A stretch of DNA of 64,000 nt from DATLSM01 sp035534175 (GTDB taxonomy: Bacteria > Actinomycetota > Thermoleophilia > Solirubrobacterales > 70-9), in contig DATLSM010000014.1 in the NCBI GenBank assembly GCA_035534175.1, positions 62,001 through 126,000 of the forward strand, written 5' to 3'. This document shows positions 34,080 to 41,884 of this stretch, one piece after another. The position numbers and the translations under genes were made by a program. Within the stretch, counting starts at the first letter, position 1. Every line of letters begins with the position of its first letter. The notes below the pieces were generated by a model. The model was not told the origin of the DNA and did no database searches. It was given only the letters and a program-made list of their open reading frames with translations.

Positions 34080-35327
34080 TTACGGTGAATTCTCCAGACC
34101 CGTTAACAGCTCGAGCCAGTCGCGCAGCAAACGGGGGGAGAGGAACTCACGCCGAGCGTGCTCCTTGCCCGCCCGCCCCAGCCGCTTGCCCAGCTCGGGG
34201 TCGGCGAGGATCTCGACGCAGCGCCGCGCGCACTCGGCCGGCGAGTTGACGAGGAAGCCGCTCTCTCCGTCGGTGATCTGCAGCGGGATGCCGCCGACAT
34301 TGCCGGCAACCGTTGGCCGCCCCTTCCACAGAGCCTCGGTGACGGTCAGGCCGAACCCCTCCCGGATCGACTTCTGCAGGCAGACGTCGGACTGCGACTG
34401 GAAGGCGTTGACCTCTATCGCCCCCACGTTGTTGAGGTTGTTGAGGATCTTGATGTCGGGGTCGCCGTCGGCGTACTCGAAGGTCTGCTGGAAGAAGTTC
34501 CAGCCCTCGGGGTCGTCGGTGGCCATCGAGCCGACCAGGGCGAGTTGCACCTCCGGGATCTCCTTGGTCACGTCGCGGTAGGCATCGATCACCCCCATGG
34601 GGTCCTTCCAGGGATCGAAGCGGGAGACCTGGGTGAGCAGCGGGCGGTCGACGTCGATCCCAAACTGGCGGCAAACAAAGGCGGCGTCGTCGGGGGAGAA
34701 GGCCATGTTCTTGGGCGAGAGCGGGTCGATGGCGGGGGGGATGATGTTGACCCCGTCACGGCCGCGATCGATCCCGGCCGGCACGTAGGCGGGCAGGTGC
34801 CAGACGGTCGCCCCGTACTCCTCGATCAAGGGCAGCAGGCGGGCGATCGGCGCCGGGTTTGGCTCGGAGAGGTCGATGTGGCAGCGCCATACCCAGTTGC
34901 GGCTCTTGTCGGCCGCGCCGCGCCGCAGGCCGATCGGCTGCGGGTCGTGGACGATGATCGTGTCCCATTCGCCCTGCAGGCCCTCGGCGTTGAGCAGGTT
35001 GATCTCATCGAACAGCCCCCACTGCTCCTCGCTCAGCGTCTCCTCCGCCCCCTGGAGGGAGTTGTGCAGGAGCTTGGTTGCGTTGAAGAACTCCTCCTTG
35101 CCGAAGATCACCTGCCAGTGAGCGTCCAGCCCGGCGTCGCGCATCAGCGGCACCAGGGTGTATAGGATCTCCGAGACGCCGCCGCCGAAGGCGGTCGCGC
35201 TGACGTGCAGGACCCGGTGGCCCTGCAGCGGCTCGGCCAAGGCGCGGATCCGCTCGGCCAGCTCCTTGCCTGCGATGTGGGTGTAGTCGGCGAGCGACTT
35301 CTGGCCGAGGGCAACTTCCTGAAGCAT
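34080..35327 (-). CDS. treT: Trehalose glycosyltransferring synthase (TreT-like, GT4)
   Basis: 415-residue GT-B glycosyltransferase. TreT joins NDP-glucose and free glucose to trehalose, reversibly. Sequence signs: HVSATAFGGGVSEILYTLVPLMRDAGLD near the N-terminus, then HDPQPIGL, WRCHIDLSEPN, the linker LLTQVSRFDPWKDPMGVIDAY and the C-terminal SIREGFGLTVTEALWKGRPTVAGNVGGIPLQI nucleotide-binding segment. The order in the protein and its length match TreT well. Located between the HtrA gene and otsA on the minus strand, which gives two parallel trehalose routes. Confidence 0.85.
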   Translation of the reverse strand: MLQEVALGQKSLADYTHIAGKELAERIRALAEPLQGHRVLHVSATAFGGGVSEILYTLVPLMRDAGLDAHWQVIFGKEEFFNATKLLHNSLQGAEETLSEEQWGLFDEINLLNAEGLQGEWDTIIVHDPQPIGLRRGAADKSRNWVWRCHIDLSEPNPAPIARLLPLIEEYGATVWHLPAYVPAGIDRGRDGVNIIPPAIDPLSPKNMAFSPDDAAFVCRQFGIDVDRPLLTQVSRFDPWKDPMGVIDAYRDVTKEIPEVQLALVGSMATDDPEGWNFFQQTFEYADGDPDIKILNNLNNVGAIEVNAFQSQSDVCLQKSIREGFGLTVTEALWKGRPTVAGNVGGIPLQITDGESGFLVNSPAECARRCVEILADPELGKRLGRAGKEHARREFLSPRLLRDWLELLTGLENSP

Positions 35328-35377
35328 TCGCGGAGTTCTACCTATCTCGGCGGCGACCAGCGGGCGGGTGTTGCGTC

Positions 35378-36541
35378 TCAGCCGCTGGTGACGCTTTCGG
35401 GACGCTTGCCGAGCGTCACCTCGAGCTGCTTGCGCTGGTTGCCGCGGAGGATCGTCAGCTTCACCCTCTGCCCCGGCGCGTAGGAGGCCGTATCGCGGGC
35501 TAGGTCTTCGGGGGTGATCACCGGGCGGCCGTTGAAGGCCAGGATCACGTCGCCGCCGGTCTTGTACTCGCCCGCCTGAAACTGGATCTTGCCGCCGCCC
35601 CCCCGCAGGCCGGCCTGGGCGGCAGGGCCGCCGGGAACGACGTCGGCGATCAGCCCGCCGAACTTGGTGTCCAGGTGGAGCTTGGCGGCGAGCTGTGGGT
35701 ACAGCGCCTGGCTGGACACCCCGAGGTAGGCGTATTCGACCATGCCCTTGGCCTGAAGCTGGGCCACCGAGCGTTTGACCGCCGAGATCGGGACCGCGAA
35801 GCCGACCCCGTCGTTGGCGCCAGAATTGGTCTCGATCTGCTGGTTGATGCCAATCACCTGGGCGTTGCCGTTGAGCAGCGGGCCGCCGGAGTTGCCCGGG
35901 TTGATCGAGGCGTCGGTCTGGATCGCTCCCTCGATCTGGAACTGGGTCAGCGATTTGACCGAGCGGTCGGTGGCCGAGACGATCCCGACCGAGAGCGACT
36001 GCTGCTCGCCGAAGGGGCTGCCGATCGCCGCCACCGGTTCGCCGACGACGAGATCGTGGTCATCGCCGAGCGCCAGAGGATGCAGGCGCAACCCGGCGGG
36101 CGGGGTGACCTTGAGCAGGGCGACGTCGGCGAAGGGGTCGAAACCGAGGATCTTGGCCGGGACGACGTTGTGGTCGGTGAATTCGACGAAGACGGCCTTG
36201 GCCGGAACGCGTTTGCCGCCAGCTTCGACGGTGACCACGTGGGCGTTGGTGACGATTTCGCCCTTGTCATTGAGCTGGAAGCCGGAGCCCTCGGCGGCGC
36301 TCGGGCCGTTTCCTTCGGCGGCGCCGAAGACCGTGCGGATCGTGACCACACCGGGAGAGGCTTCGCGGAAGACCCGGGCCGCGTCGAAGCCGCTTTCCGC
36401 CGTCTCCACCACCACCTTGGGCAGGGCCTGTGCGTTGCCTGAGGCCTGAGGAGTGGAGTTGGAGCCGCTCGAGCCGCCGCAACCGCCGAGGAGCGCCAGC
36501 ACCGCCGTCAGCGCGGCGGCCCAGGCCGTCGGCCGCTTCAT
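35378..36541 (-). CDS. HtrA/DegP-type serine protease lipoprotein with PDZ domain
   Basis: 387-residue extracytoplasmic quality-control protease. The signal peptide ends in a lipobox (LLGG-C21), so it is probably lipid-anchored outside the cytoplasmic membrane. Catalytic triad: H101 (TNAHVV), D139 (ADVALLKV), S218 (GNSGGPLL). A PDZ domain fills about 280-380 (YLGVSSQAL, LRGGGGKI, ILAFNGRPV). The start ATGA overlaps the histidine kinase stop, so it is the third gene of a regulator-kinase-protease operon, like mprAB-pepD in mycobacteria. The two-component pair probably senses envelope stress. Confidence 0.92.
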   Translation of the reverse strand: MKRPTAWAAALTAVLALLGGCGGSSGSNSTPQASGNAQALPKVVVETAESGFDAARVFREASPGVVTIRTVFGAAEGNGPSAAEGSGFQLNDKGEIVTNAHVVTVEAGGKRVPAKAVFVEFTDHNVVPAKILGFDPFADVALLKVTPPAGLRLHPLALGDDHDLVVGEPVAAIGSPFGEQQSLSVGIVSATDRSVKSLTQFQIEGAIQTDASINPGNSGGPLLNGNAQVIGINQQIETNSGANDGVGFAVPISAVKRSVAQLQAKGMVEYAYLGVSSQALYPQLAAKLHLDTKFGGLIADVVPGGPAAQAGLRGGGGKIQFQAGEYKTGGDVILAFNGRPVITPEDLARDTASYAPGQRVKLTILRGNQRKQLEVTLGKRPESVTSG

Positions 36542-37608
36542 GCGCGCGCCTCGACCGGCGCGAAGATCCGCGGCGGCATCGGTTGCTCGCGATCGGGCGG
36601 CAGGTCGAGCGTGAATGCGGTGAAGCGCTTGCTGGCGGCGATCGTGATCCGTCCCTCCATCCGCTGCGCCAGCTCCCTGGCGATCGCCAGTCCGAGGCCC
36701 GAGCCGCCGGCGGAGTCGGCCGTGTAGAAGCGCTCGAAGACCCGTCCCTGAACGCGATGGGGGATGCCCGGCCCCTCGTCGGAGACGGTCAGCTCGGCGC
36801 GGTGGTTGGCGGAGTAGGTGGTCACGGTGACCTTGGTGCCCTCGGGTGTGTGGGTCAGGGCGTTGTCCAGCAGGATACGGATGATCTGTCGCACCCGGTC
36901 CGGATCGGCACGGGCGATCGCCGGGCGGTCGGGCGTGCGCAGCTCCAGGCGCGAGCCGCGCCGGTCGGCGCGGGGGCCGAACTCTCGCGCCACCTCGCGC
37001 GCCAGCGTGCCCAGGTCGACGCTGCGGGATTGCATCACCAGGGCTCCGGCGTCCAGCTGGGAGAGGTCGAGCAGGTCCGCGGTCAGCTTTGTCAGGCGGT
37101 CGATCTGCTGGCGCATGGTGTGCACGAACTCGGCCCGCTCCTCGGGGCTCGGGTCCTCCTCTTCCAGCAGCTCGACGAAGCCGCCGAGGCTGAAGATCGG
37201 CGTGCGCAGCTCATGCGAGGCATTGGCGATGAACTGCTTGCGGGCGCTGTCCAGCTCGGCGAGGCGGCGCTGCATCTCGTTGAAGGTGCGGGCGAGCTGC
37301 CCGAGTTCACCCGCGGCGGCGATCGGTATCTGAGCCTCGAAGTTGCCGTCAGCGACCTCGCGGGCGGCGTCCTGGATACGTGAGATTTGGCCCGCCGCCC
37401 GCTGCGCGAAGTAGACGCCGACGATGGTCGTCAGCGCCAGGGCGATCAGCCCGCCGGCGAGCATCTGCCCCCTTACCTGGGAGATGCTGTGGGGTGTTCG
37501 GCTGATCCCGAACACGTAGATGTAGATGACGGCGAGCGTGCCCAGGCAAATCCCGACCGCGGTGACGGTGATCCTGCTGCTGAGGTTGGTCAGGCGCGGT
37601 CGGCGCAT
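36538..37608 (-). CDS. Membrane sensor histidine kinase
   Basis: 356 residues. Two transmembrane helices at about 12-34 and 50-68 enclose only a very short extracellular loop (about 15 residues), followed by HAMP (70-122), HisKA with the phospho-acceptor H132 (NASHELRTP) and HATPase_c with N-box DNALTHTP, DEGPGIP and GGSGLGLAI. The tiny sensor loop suggests it detects membrane state or a membrane partner rather than a soluble ligand. It is adjacent to the response regulator (no gap) and overlaps the HtrA gene by 4 nt. Confidence 0.92.
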   Translation of the reverse strand: MRRPRLTNLSSRITVTAVGICLGTLAVIYIYVFGISRTPHSISQVRGQMLAGGLIALALTTIVGVYFAQRAAGQISRIQDAAREVADGNFEAQIPIAAAGELGQLARTFNEMQRRLAELDSARKQFIANASHELRTPIFSLGGFVELLEEEDPSPEERAEFVHTMRQQIDRLTKLTADLLDLSQLDAGALVMQSRSVDLGTLAREVAREFGPRADRRGSRLELRTPDRPAIARADPDRVRQIIRILLDNALTHTPEGTKVTVTTYSANHRAELTVSDEGPGIPHRVQGRVFERFYTADSAGGSGLGLAIARELAQRMEGRITIAASKRFTAFTLDLPPDREQPMPPRIFAPVEARA

Positions 37609-38304
37609 CTACTCCCTGAACCGGTAGCCGACCCCGCGCACGGTGAACAGGAACTCGGGCTGCTTGGGATCCCCCTCGAGCTTCTCCCGCAGATGGCGGA
37701 TGTGGACGTCGACGGTGCGCGGGTCGCGGTACTCGGAGTCCCCCCAGACGTGTTCGAGCAGAGTCTCGCGGCTGAGCACCCGGCCGGGGGAGCGGGCGAG
37801 GGCGCCAAGGATCTCGAACTCGACGTAGGTGACGCGGACCTCCGCCCCGCGCAGCGTCACCATGCGGCGGCCGAAGTCGATCGTCAGCTCGCCGCTCTCG
37901 ATCGCCTCCTCGTCAGGCGGCTCGCCGATCATCCGCGCCCGCCGCAGCGCGGCCTTCACCCGGCTGCGGAACTCGCGCATCGAGAAGGGCTTGGTGATGT
38001 AGTCATCGGCACCCAGCTCCAGCCCGGCGACCTTGTCGGTCTCGCTGCCCTTGGCGGTCAGCATGATGATCGGTACCTGACTCTGGGAGCGGAGCTGGCG
38101 GCAGACCTCGATGCCGTCCAGCTTGGGCAGCATCAGGTCGAGGATGACGAGGTCGAAGCGCCCCTCCCCGAACCGCTGCAATGCCTCACGCCCGTCGAGG
38201 GCGGAGGTGACGTGGTAGCCATCCTTGCGCAGCGGGTAGCTGAGCAGGGTTTGAATCGACTGCTCGTCGTCGACGAGGAGGATGCGGGTCGACCCGTTTG
38301 GCAT
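37609..38304 (-). CDS. OmpR/PhoB-family response regulator
   Basis: 231 residues. Receiver domain: acidic pocket D12-D13, phospho-acceptor D56 (VILDLMLP), T83 and K105 (ITKPFS). The C-terminal winged-helix DNA-binding domain at about 130-231 has FEILGALARSPGRVLSRETLLEHVWG and TVDVHIRHLREKLE. First gene of the operon; the kinase begins immediately after its stop. It likely controls the HtrA gene and its own operon. Confidence 0.94.
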   Translation of the reverse strand: MPNGSTRILLVDDEQSIQTLLSYPLRKDGYHVTSALDGREALQRFGEGRFDLVILDLMLPKLDGIEVCRQLRSQSQVPIIMLTAKGSETDKVAGLELGADDYITKPFSMREFRSRVKAALRRARMIGEPPDEEAIESGELTIDFGRRMVTLRGAEVRVTYVEFEILGALARSPGRVLSRETLLEHVWGDSEYRDPRTVDVHIRHLREKLEGDPKQPEFLFTVRGVGYRFRE

Positions 38305-38494
38305 AGAGAAAGGGTAGTGGCCGCTTCCGTCACGGCTCCCGCATAGGCCCAGACACGCAGCGTTTTTGTGCTTGTGCAGCTTTCATTTCGGCGGCACCCT
38401 CGCCGCCAGGAGCGTGGGGCGGAGTGGTCCTTGGACGCATGTGCGAGTACTCATAACTAAGGATCGCCGGTAGGAGGTCGATATTAGGCGCAGG

Positions 38495-38677
38495 ATGCAA
38501 CCGCGACAGCTGAAGAGCCTTGTCGAGTCCGGCCGCTACAGACCCGAGCCGTCTCTCGTGGCGGAGGCGATGCTGCGGCGGCGAGGGGTGCGGGAGTTGC
38601 TGAGTGGGCCCCGGATCTCGTTCAGCGCAGGTGGTCGAACCCCTCCGTCTCCAGCAGCGGGCCACCCGGCAGCCTGA
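38495..38677 (+). CDS. Small FlgM-like (anti-sigma-28-like) protein
   Basis: 60-residue frame with MQPRQLKSLVESGRYRPEP followed by SLVAEAMLRRRGVREL. This resembles the C-terminal helices of FlgM-type anti-sigma factors (a short helix, G-x-Y-x-[VP], then VAEAMLRR). AGGAGG lies 16 nt upstream, rather far from the ATG; an in-frame ATT at 38483 would have better spacing. The 3' end overlaps the convergent thiL by 56 nt. No flagellar gene is nearby, so the name indicates only sequence resemblance. Moderate confidence that it is real. Confidence 0.45.
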   Translation: MQPRQLKSLVESGRYRPEPSLVAEAMLRRRGVRELLSGPRISFSAGGRTPPSPAAGHPAA

Positions 38678-39602
38678 TCTCGACCCCATCGCCGGGGGCG
38701 ACCTCGCCGATCTGGGTCAAGACTGTCTCAGTCTCGCTCAGGGTCGAGGAGGCCTTGCCCAACCGCTCGGCGGGCAGCGTCACCAAAAGCTCGTAGTCCT
38801 CGCCGCCGGAGAGGGCCAGCTCGATCGGGTCGCGCCCCGCCGCCGCCGCGATCTCGGCGACCCCAGTGGCGATCGGCAGCGCGGCGACCTCGATTCGCAG
38901 CTGCACGCCGCTTGCCTCCGCCAGCCGCCGGGCATCGCCCCCCAGCCCGTCGCTGAGGTCGATCATCGCGCTCGCTCCGTTGGCGGCCAGGCTGCGGCCT
39001 GGGCCGAGGCGGGCCCGGGGCACGATCTGGCGGGACCTCAGGCCTGCTGCGGTGTCAGCGGCGAGCGCCGCCCCCAGCTCCGGCCGCTCGAGCAATAGAA
39101 GCCCAGCCGCCGCGCCGCCGATCTCCCCGGTCAGCACCAGGGCCTCGCCGGGGCGCGCCCCGGCGCGCCCGATGAGCAGCTCCGGCCTCGGCGCGTGGCC
39201 CACGACGGTCAGTGCCACGAACAGCGCCGGGGCGCGTGTGACATCGCCCCCGGCCAGGGTCGTGCCGGTCTCAGCGGCCAGGGCGAGGAGTCCGTCGATC
39301 AGCTCGATGCAGCCGTCCTCGTCCAGGTCGCGGGGAACGCCGAGGACGACGTAGGCCTCCCCCGGCTCGGCGCCCATCGCCGCCAGGTCGGAGAGGGCGC
39401 TGGCAAGAGCCTTGTGCCCGATCTGCGCCAGGCTCGCCTGCCCGCGGCGGAAGTGGACCCCCTCGACGAGCGCGTCGACCGAGGTGGCTGTGGCGCCGCC
39501 GGGCAGGGTGACCGCGGCGTCGTCTCCGATCCCCAGCCGGACCCGCGCTCCGGCCGGCGGCAGTCGTTCCCGCAGCCGCGCCAGCAACTCGAACTCGCCC
39601 AT
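38622..39602 (-). CDS. thiL: Thiamine-monophosphate kinase
   Basis: 326 residues from ATG 39602; the frame extends upstream but the family starts at GEFELLARLRERL. ThiL phosphorylates thiamine phosphate to thiamine diphosphate. Conserved parts: IGDDAAVT (metal/ATP site), VDALVEGVHFRR, IGHKALASALSDLAAMGAEP, AGGDVTRAP, IDLSDGLGGDARRLAEASG and the C-terminal LSGGEDYELLVTLP. No TPP riboswitch was recognised in front of it. It diverges from the flippase-like gene with 91 nt between starts. Confidence 0.94.
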   Translation of the reverse strand: MGEFELLARLRERLPPAGARVRLGIGDDAAVTLPGGATATSVDALVEGVHFRRGQASLAQIGHKALASALSDLAAMGAEPGEAYVVLGVPRDLDEDGCIELIDGLLALAAETGTTLAGGDVTRAPALFVALTVVGHAPRPELLIGRAGARPGEALVLTGEIGGAAAGLLLLERPELGAALAADTAAGLRSRQIVPRARLGPGRSLAANGASAMIDLSDGLGGDARRLAEASGVQLRIEVAALPIATGVAEIAAAAGRDPIELALSGGEDYELLVTLPAERLGKASSTLSETETVLTQIGEVAPGDGVEIRLPGGPLLETEGFDHLR

Positions 39603-39693
39603 CCGACGACTATCGCAAAACGATGGCCTGCGGCTGGTGGCAGCGGCTCGCCGAGCGCCCTTCGATGGCCGGCCCATCTAAGGTGCGGCGAAC

Positions 39694-40764
39694 GTGGAGG
39701 GACGCCAGCCACTTCTACACCGCCTCGGGGAGGCCGGAGCGCGGCTCGGGTCCCGCCCGCCCCGCAGCCGCCGCCTGAGGTTGGCGATCCAGCTCGGGCT
39801 GGCCCTGGTCATCTTCGGCTTCCTCGTCCTCACCGTGGTCGAGCAGTGGGCGGAAATCAAGAGCAAGGGGGTCCACTTCCACGGCCTGTGGCTGATCCCG
39901 GCCTTTGTGGTTTTGCCCTGCTTCTACGGGCTGAGCGCGCTCGGCTGGGACTTCACCCTGCGCTTCCTCGGCTACCGGATCGGGGTCGGCCGGGCGCAGG
40001 TCGCCTGGGGCCAACCGCTGCTGGCCCGCTACGTCCCCGGCAGCGTCCTCTACGTCTTGGGTCGGGTACTGCTCTCCGAGCGGGCAGGGGTGCCGCGACG
40101 CATCACGGTTGCCAGCATCGTCTACGAGCAGGCGATCTCGGCCACCTCGGCGATCGCCGTCGCCGCCTACTTCGTCATCAATCACCCTGACCTTCAGGGC
40201 CAGCCGCTGCGCTGGGCGGTGCTGCTCCTGATTCCACTGGCGATCGTGCTGCTGCACCCGCGCGTCTTCGGGCCGCTGGCCAATCGGGCGATGCGCGCCT
40301 TCGGGCGCGAGCCGCTGCCCGCGGTAATCTCGCTGCGCGGGGTGCTCGCCCTGCTCGTCTTCTACTCGCTCAACTGGGGAGTCGTCGCGGTTGGGATCTA
40401 CTGCGTCGCCCGTTCGGTCACCACGATCCCCTTCAGCGACGTCCTGATCGTCGGATCGGCGCAGGCGATCGGATACTTCGCCGCGCTGATCACGCTCATC
40501 GCTCCCGCCGGCCTCGGCGTGCGCGACGCCGCCTTCGCCTGGGCGGTCAAGGTGGCAACCCCGGGTAACAGCTTCGCGGTCGGATCGCTGATCGCGATCG
40601 CCGTGCGCGCCGTGCTGACCGTGGTCGAGGTGGTCTACGTCGGCACCGTCACCGCGATCGGACGGCGCCAGGGCTGGACCGTTCCCACGGGAGTCCTGCA
40701 CGCCTCCCCGGAGGAGCAGGCGGCCGCCCCCAGCTCGGGCGCGCACAGCCCCGAGATCCTCTGA
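39694..40764 (+). CDS. Lysylphosphatidylglycerol-synthase-TM / flippase-like membrane protein
   Basis: 356 residues with about eight hydrophobic helices of the PF03706 type (LPG synthetase membrane domain, AglD and related proteins). Recognisable stretches include WGQPLLARYVPGSVLYVLGRVLL, near the start of the conserved region, and LITLIAPAGLGVRDAAF. No cytosolic aminoacyl-transferase domain is attached, so lysine transfer is unlikely by itself; a lipid or glycolipid flippase role is possible. GTG start at 39694. It faces the mannosyltransferase gene tail to tail, which might hint at joint work on lipid-linked sugars. Confidence 0.8.
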   Translation: MEGRQPLLHRLGEAGARLGSRPPRSRRLRLAIQLGLALVIFGFLVLTVVEQWAEIKSKGVHFHGLWLIPAFVVLPCFYGLSALGWDFTLRFLGYRIGVGRAQVAWGQPLLARYVPGSVLYVLGRVLLSERAGVPRRITVASIVYEQAISATSAIAVAAYFVINHPDLQGQPLRWAVLLLIPLAIVLLHPRVFGPLANRAMRAFGREPLPAVISLRGVLALLVFYSLNWGVVAVGIYCVARSVTTIPFSDVLIVGSAQAIGYFAALITLIAPAGLGVRDAAFAWAVKVATPGNSFAVGSLIAIAVRAVLTVVEVVYVGTVTAIGRRQGWTVPTGVLHASPEEQAAAPSSGAHSPEIL

Positions 40765-40792
40765 GAAGAGGAGAGAAAGTGAGCAGCACGGC

Positions 40793-41770
40793 CTAAGAGG
40801 GAAGCCGGGCGCCGAGCTGGAAGGCGGTCAGGGCGAGGACCAGGAACTGGAGCCTGCGGTCGCGGGAGAGTGCGGCCAGGGGAAGGGTCCAGATCAGGTA
40901 CCAGGGGAGGAGCCACGAGGTGGCGAGGAGCAGGCCGAAGGAGGCCCAGGCAGCGGCGCGCAGCCAGTCGCCGCCGCGCCAGGTCCAGGCCAGCAGATAT
41001 GCGAACAGTGCGGCGTAGAGGGTGAGGGCGGCGGCTCTGACGGGCTCCTTGCCGAGGCCGGTGAGCCGGGCGGCGGTGGAGGGGATGCTGAGGTGGCTCG
41101 TCTTTGACTGGTTCTCCCCCGCCAGCCCGATCGCCTGCAGCCAGTGCCAGCCGAAGGCCAGGTAGGAGATGGCGAGCGCCGCGCTCAGGGCGAGCGCCGC
41201 GCCGAGCATCAACCGCCCCCGCCGGCCGGCGCCGAGCAGGGCGAAGGGGGCGAGGAACGCGGTCGAGGCCTTGATCGCCACCGCCACGACCAGAGCGGCG
41301 CCCGCGGAGGCCTCCGTCGCCCCCAGAACGCCGGCGACGCCAAGCATTGCGAGCAGCATCGCCAGGGCGTCGTTATGGCCTCCCCCGACGACCTGGACGA
41401 GGACCAGCGGGTTGAGGGCGACGAAGACCGCGGCGCGTAGGGGGTCGACGCCGCGCTGCGGCGCCAACCGCGCACAGATCGCGGCGAGGCCGAGGACCGA
41501 GGCACCGGCCACGATCTTCAGCACCCAGACCGCCGCCGAGACCGGCAGCCAGGCGAGCGGATAGGTCGCCAAGGTGAACAGAGCTCCGTAGGCGCTTGGA
41601 GTGTGGGGCCATGTGACCTGGGCGAAGGCGGGATCCGCCGGGGCCGCGGCTGGGCCACGGACGTAGGGGTCGATGCCGTGAAGCGCCCCTAGCCGGGCAT
41701 AGTCGACATAGCTGTAGATGTCATGGGAGAGCAGCGGCGGCACCAGCGCGAAGCCGGCGACCAGCACCAC
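40793..41770 (-). CDS. Polyprenol-phosphomannose-type mannosyltransferase (MptA/MptB-like)
   Basis: Multi-spanning GT-C glycosyltransferase. The signature SHDIYSYVDYARLGALHGIDPYV matches the first extracytoplasmic loop of MptA/MptB-type enzymes with its Asp. The rest contains about eight helices, including LNPLVLVQVVGGGHNDALAM. The start is a problem: GTG 41770 is the first standard codon, but the frame continues upstream and encodes a further membrane helix (SPTVAHALLGAGFAAYL) to a CTG at 41884-41882, directly after the stop codon of the PBP gene (TAGCTG). The full protein may thus be 363 residues. Transfers mannose, or another sugar, from a polyprenyl carrier outside the membrane. Confidence 0.78.
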   Translation of the reverse strand: MVLVAGFALVPPLLSHDIYSYVDYARLGALHGIDPYVRGPAAAPADPAFAQVTWPHTPSAYGALFTLATYPLAWLPVSAAVWVLKIVAGASVLGLAAICARLAPQRGVDPLRAAVFVALNPLVLVQVVGGGHNDALAMLLAMLGVAGVLGATEASAGAALVVAVAIKASTAFLAPFALLGAGRRGRLMLGAALALSAALAISYLAFGWHWLQAIGLAGENQSKTSHLSIPSTAARLTGLGKEPVRAAALTLYAALFAYLLAWTWRGGDWLRAAAWASFGLLLATSWLLPWYLIWTLPLAALSRDRRLQFLVLALTAFQLGARLPS

Positions 41771-41884
41771 GATTCCCGTCCAGACGGCCCGGCGCCCGAT
41801 CGCCGGCGCGGCGAACAGCGCCGCGAGATAGGCGGCAAAGCCTGCCCCGAGCAGCGCATGGGCAACGGTTGGCGAGATGCTCAG

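Noticed and set aside
38284..38316. GTTT followed by GGGTAG near the response regulator start, similar to the stress promoters
   Set aside because: The spacer is only 12 nt and the orientation points away from the regulator gene.
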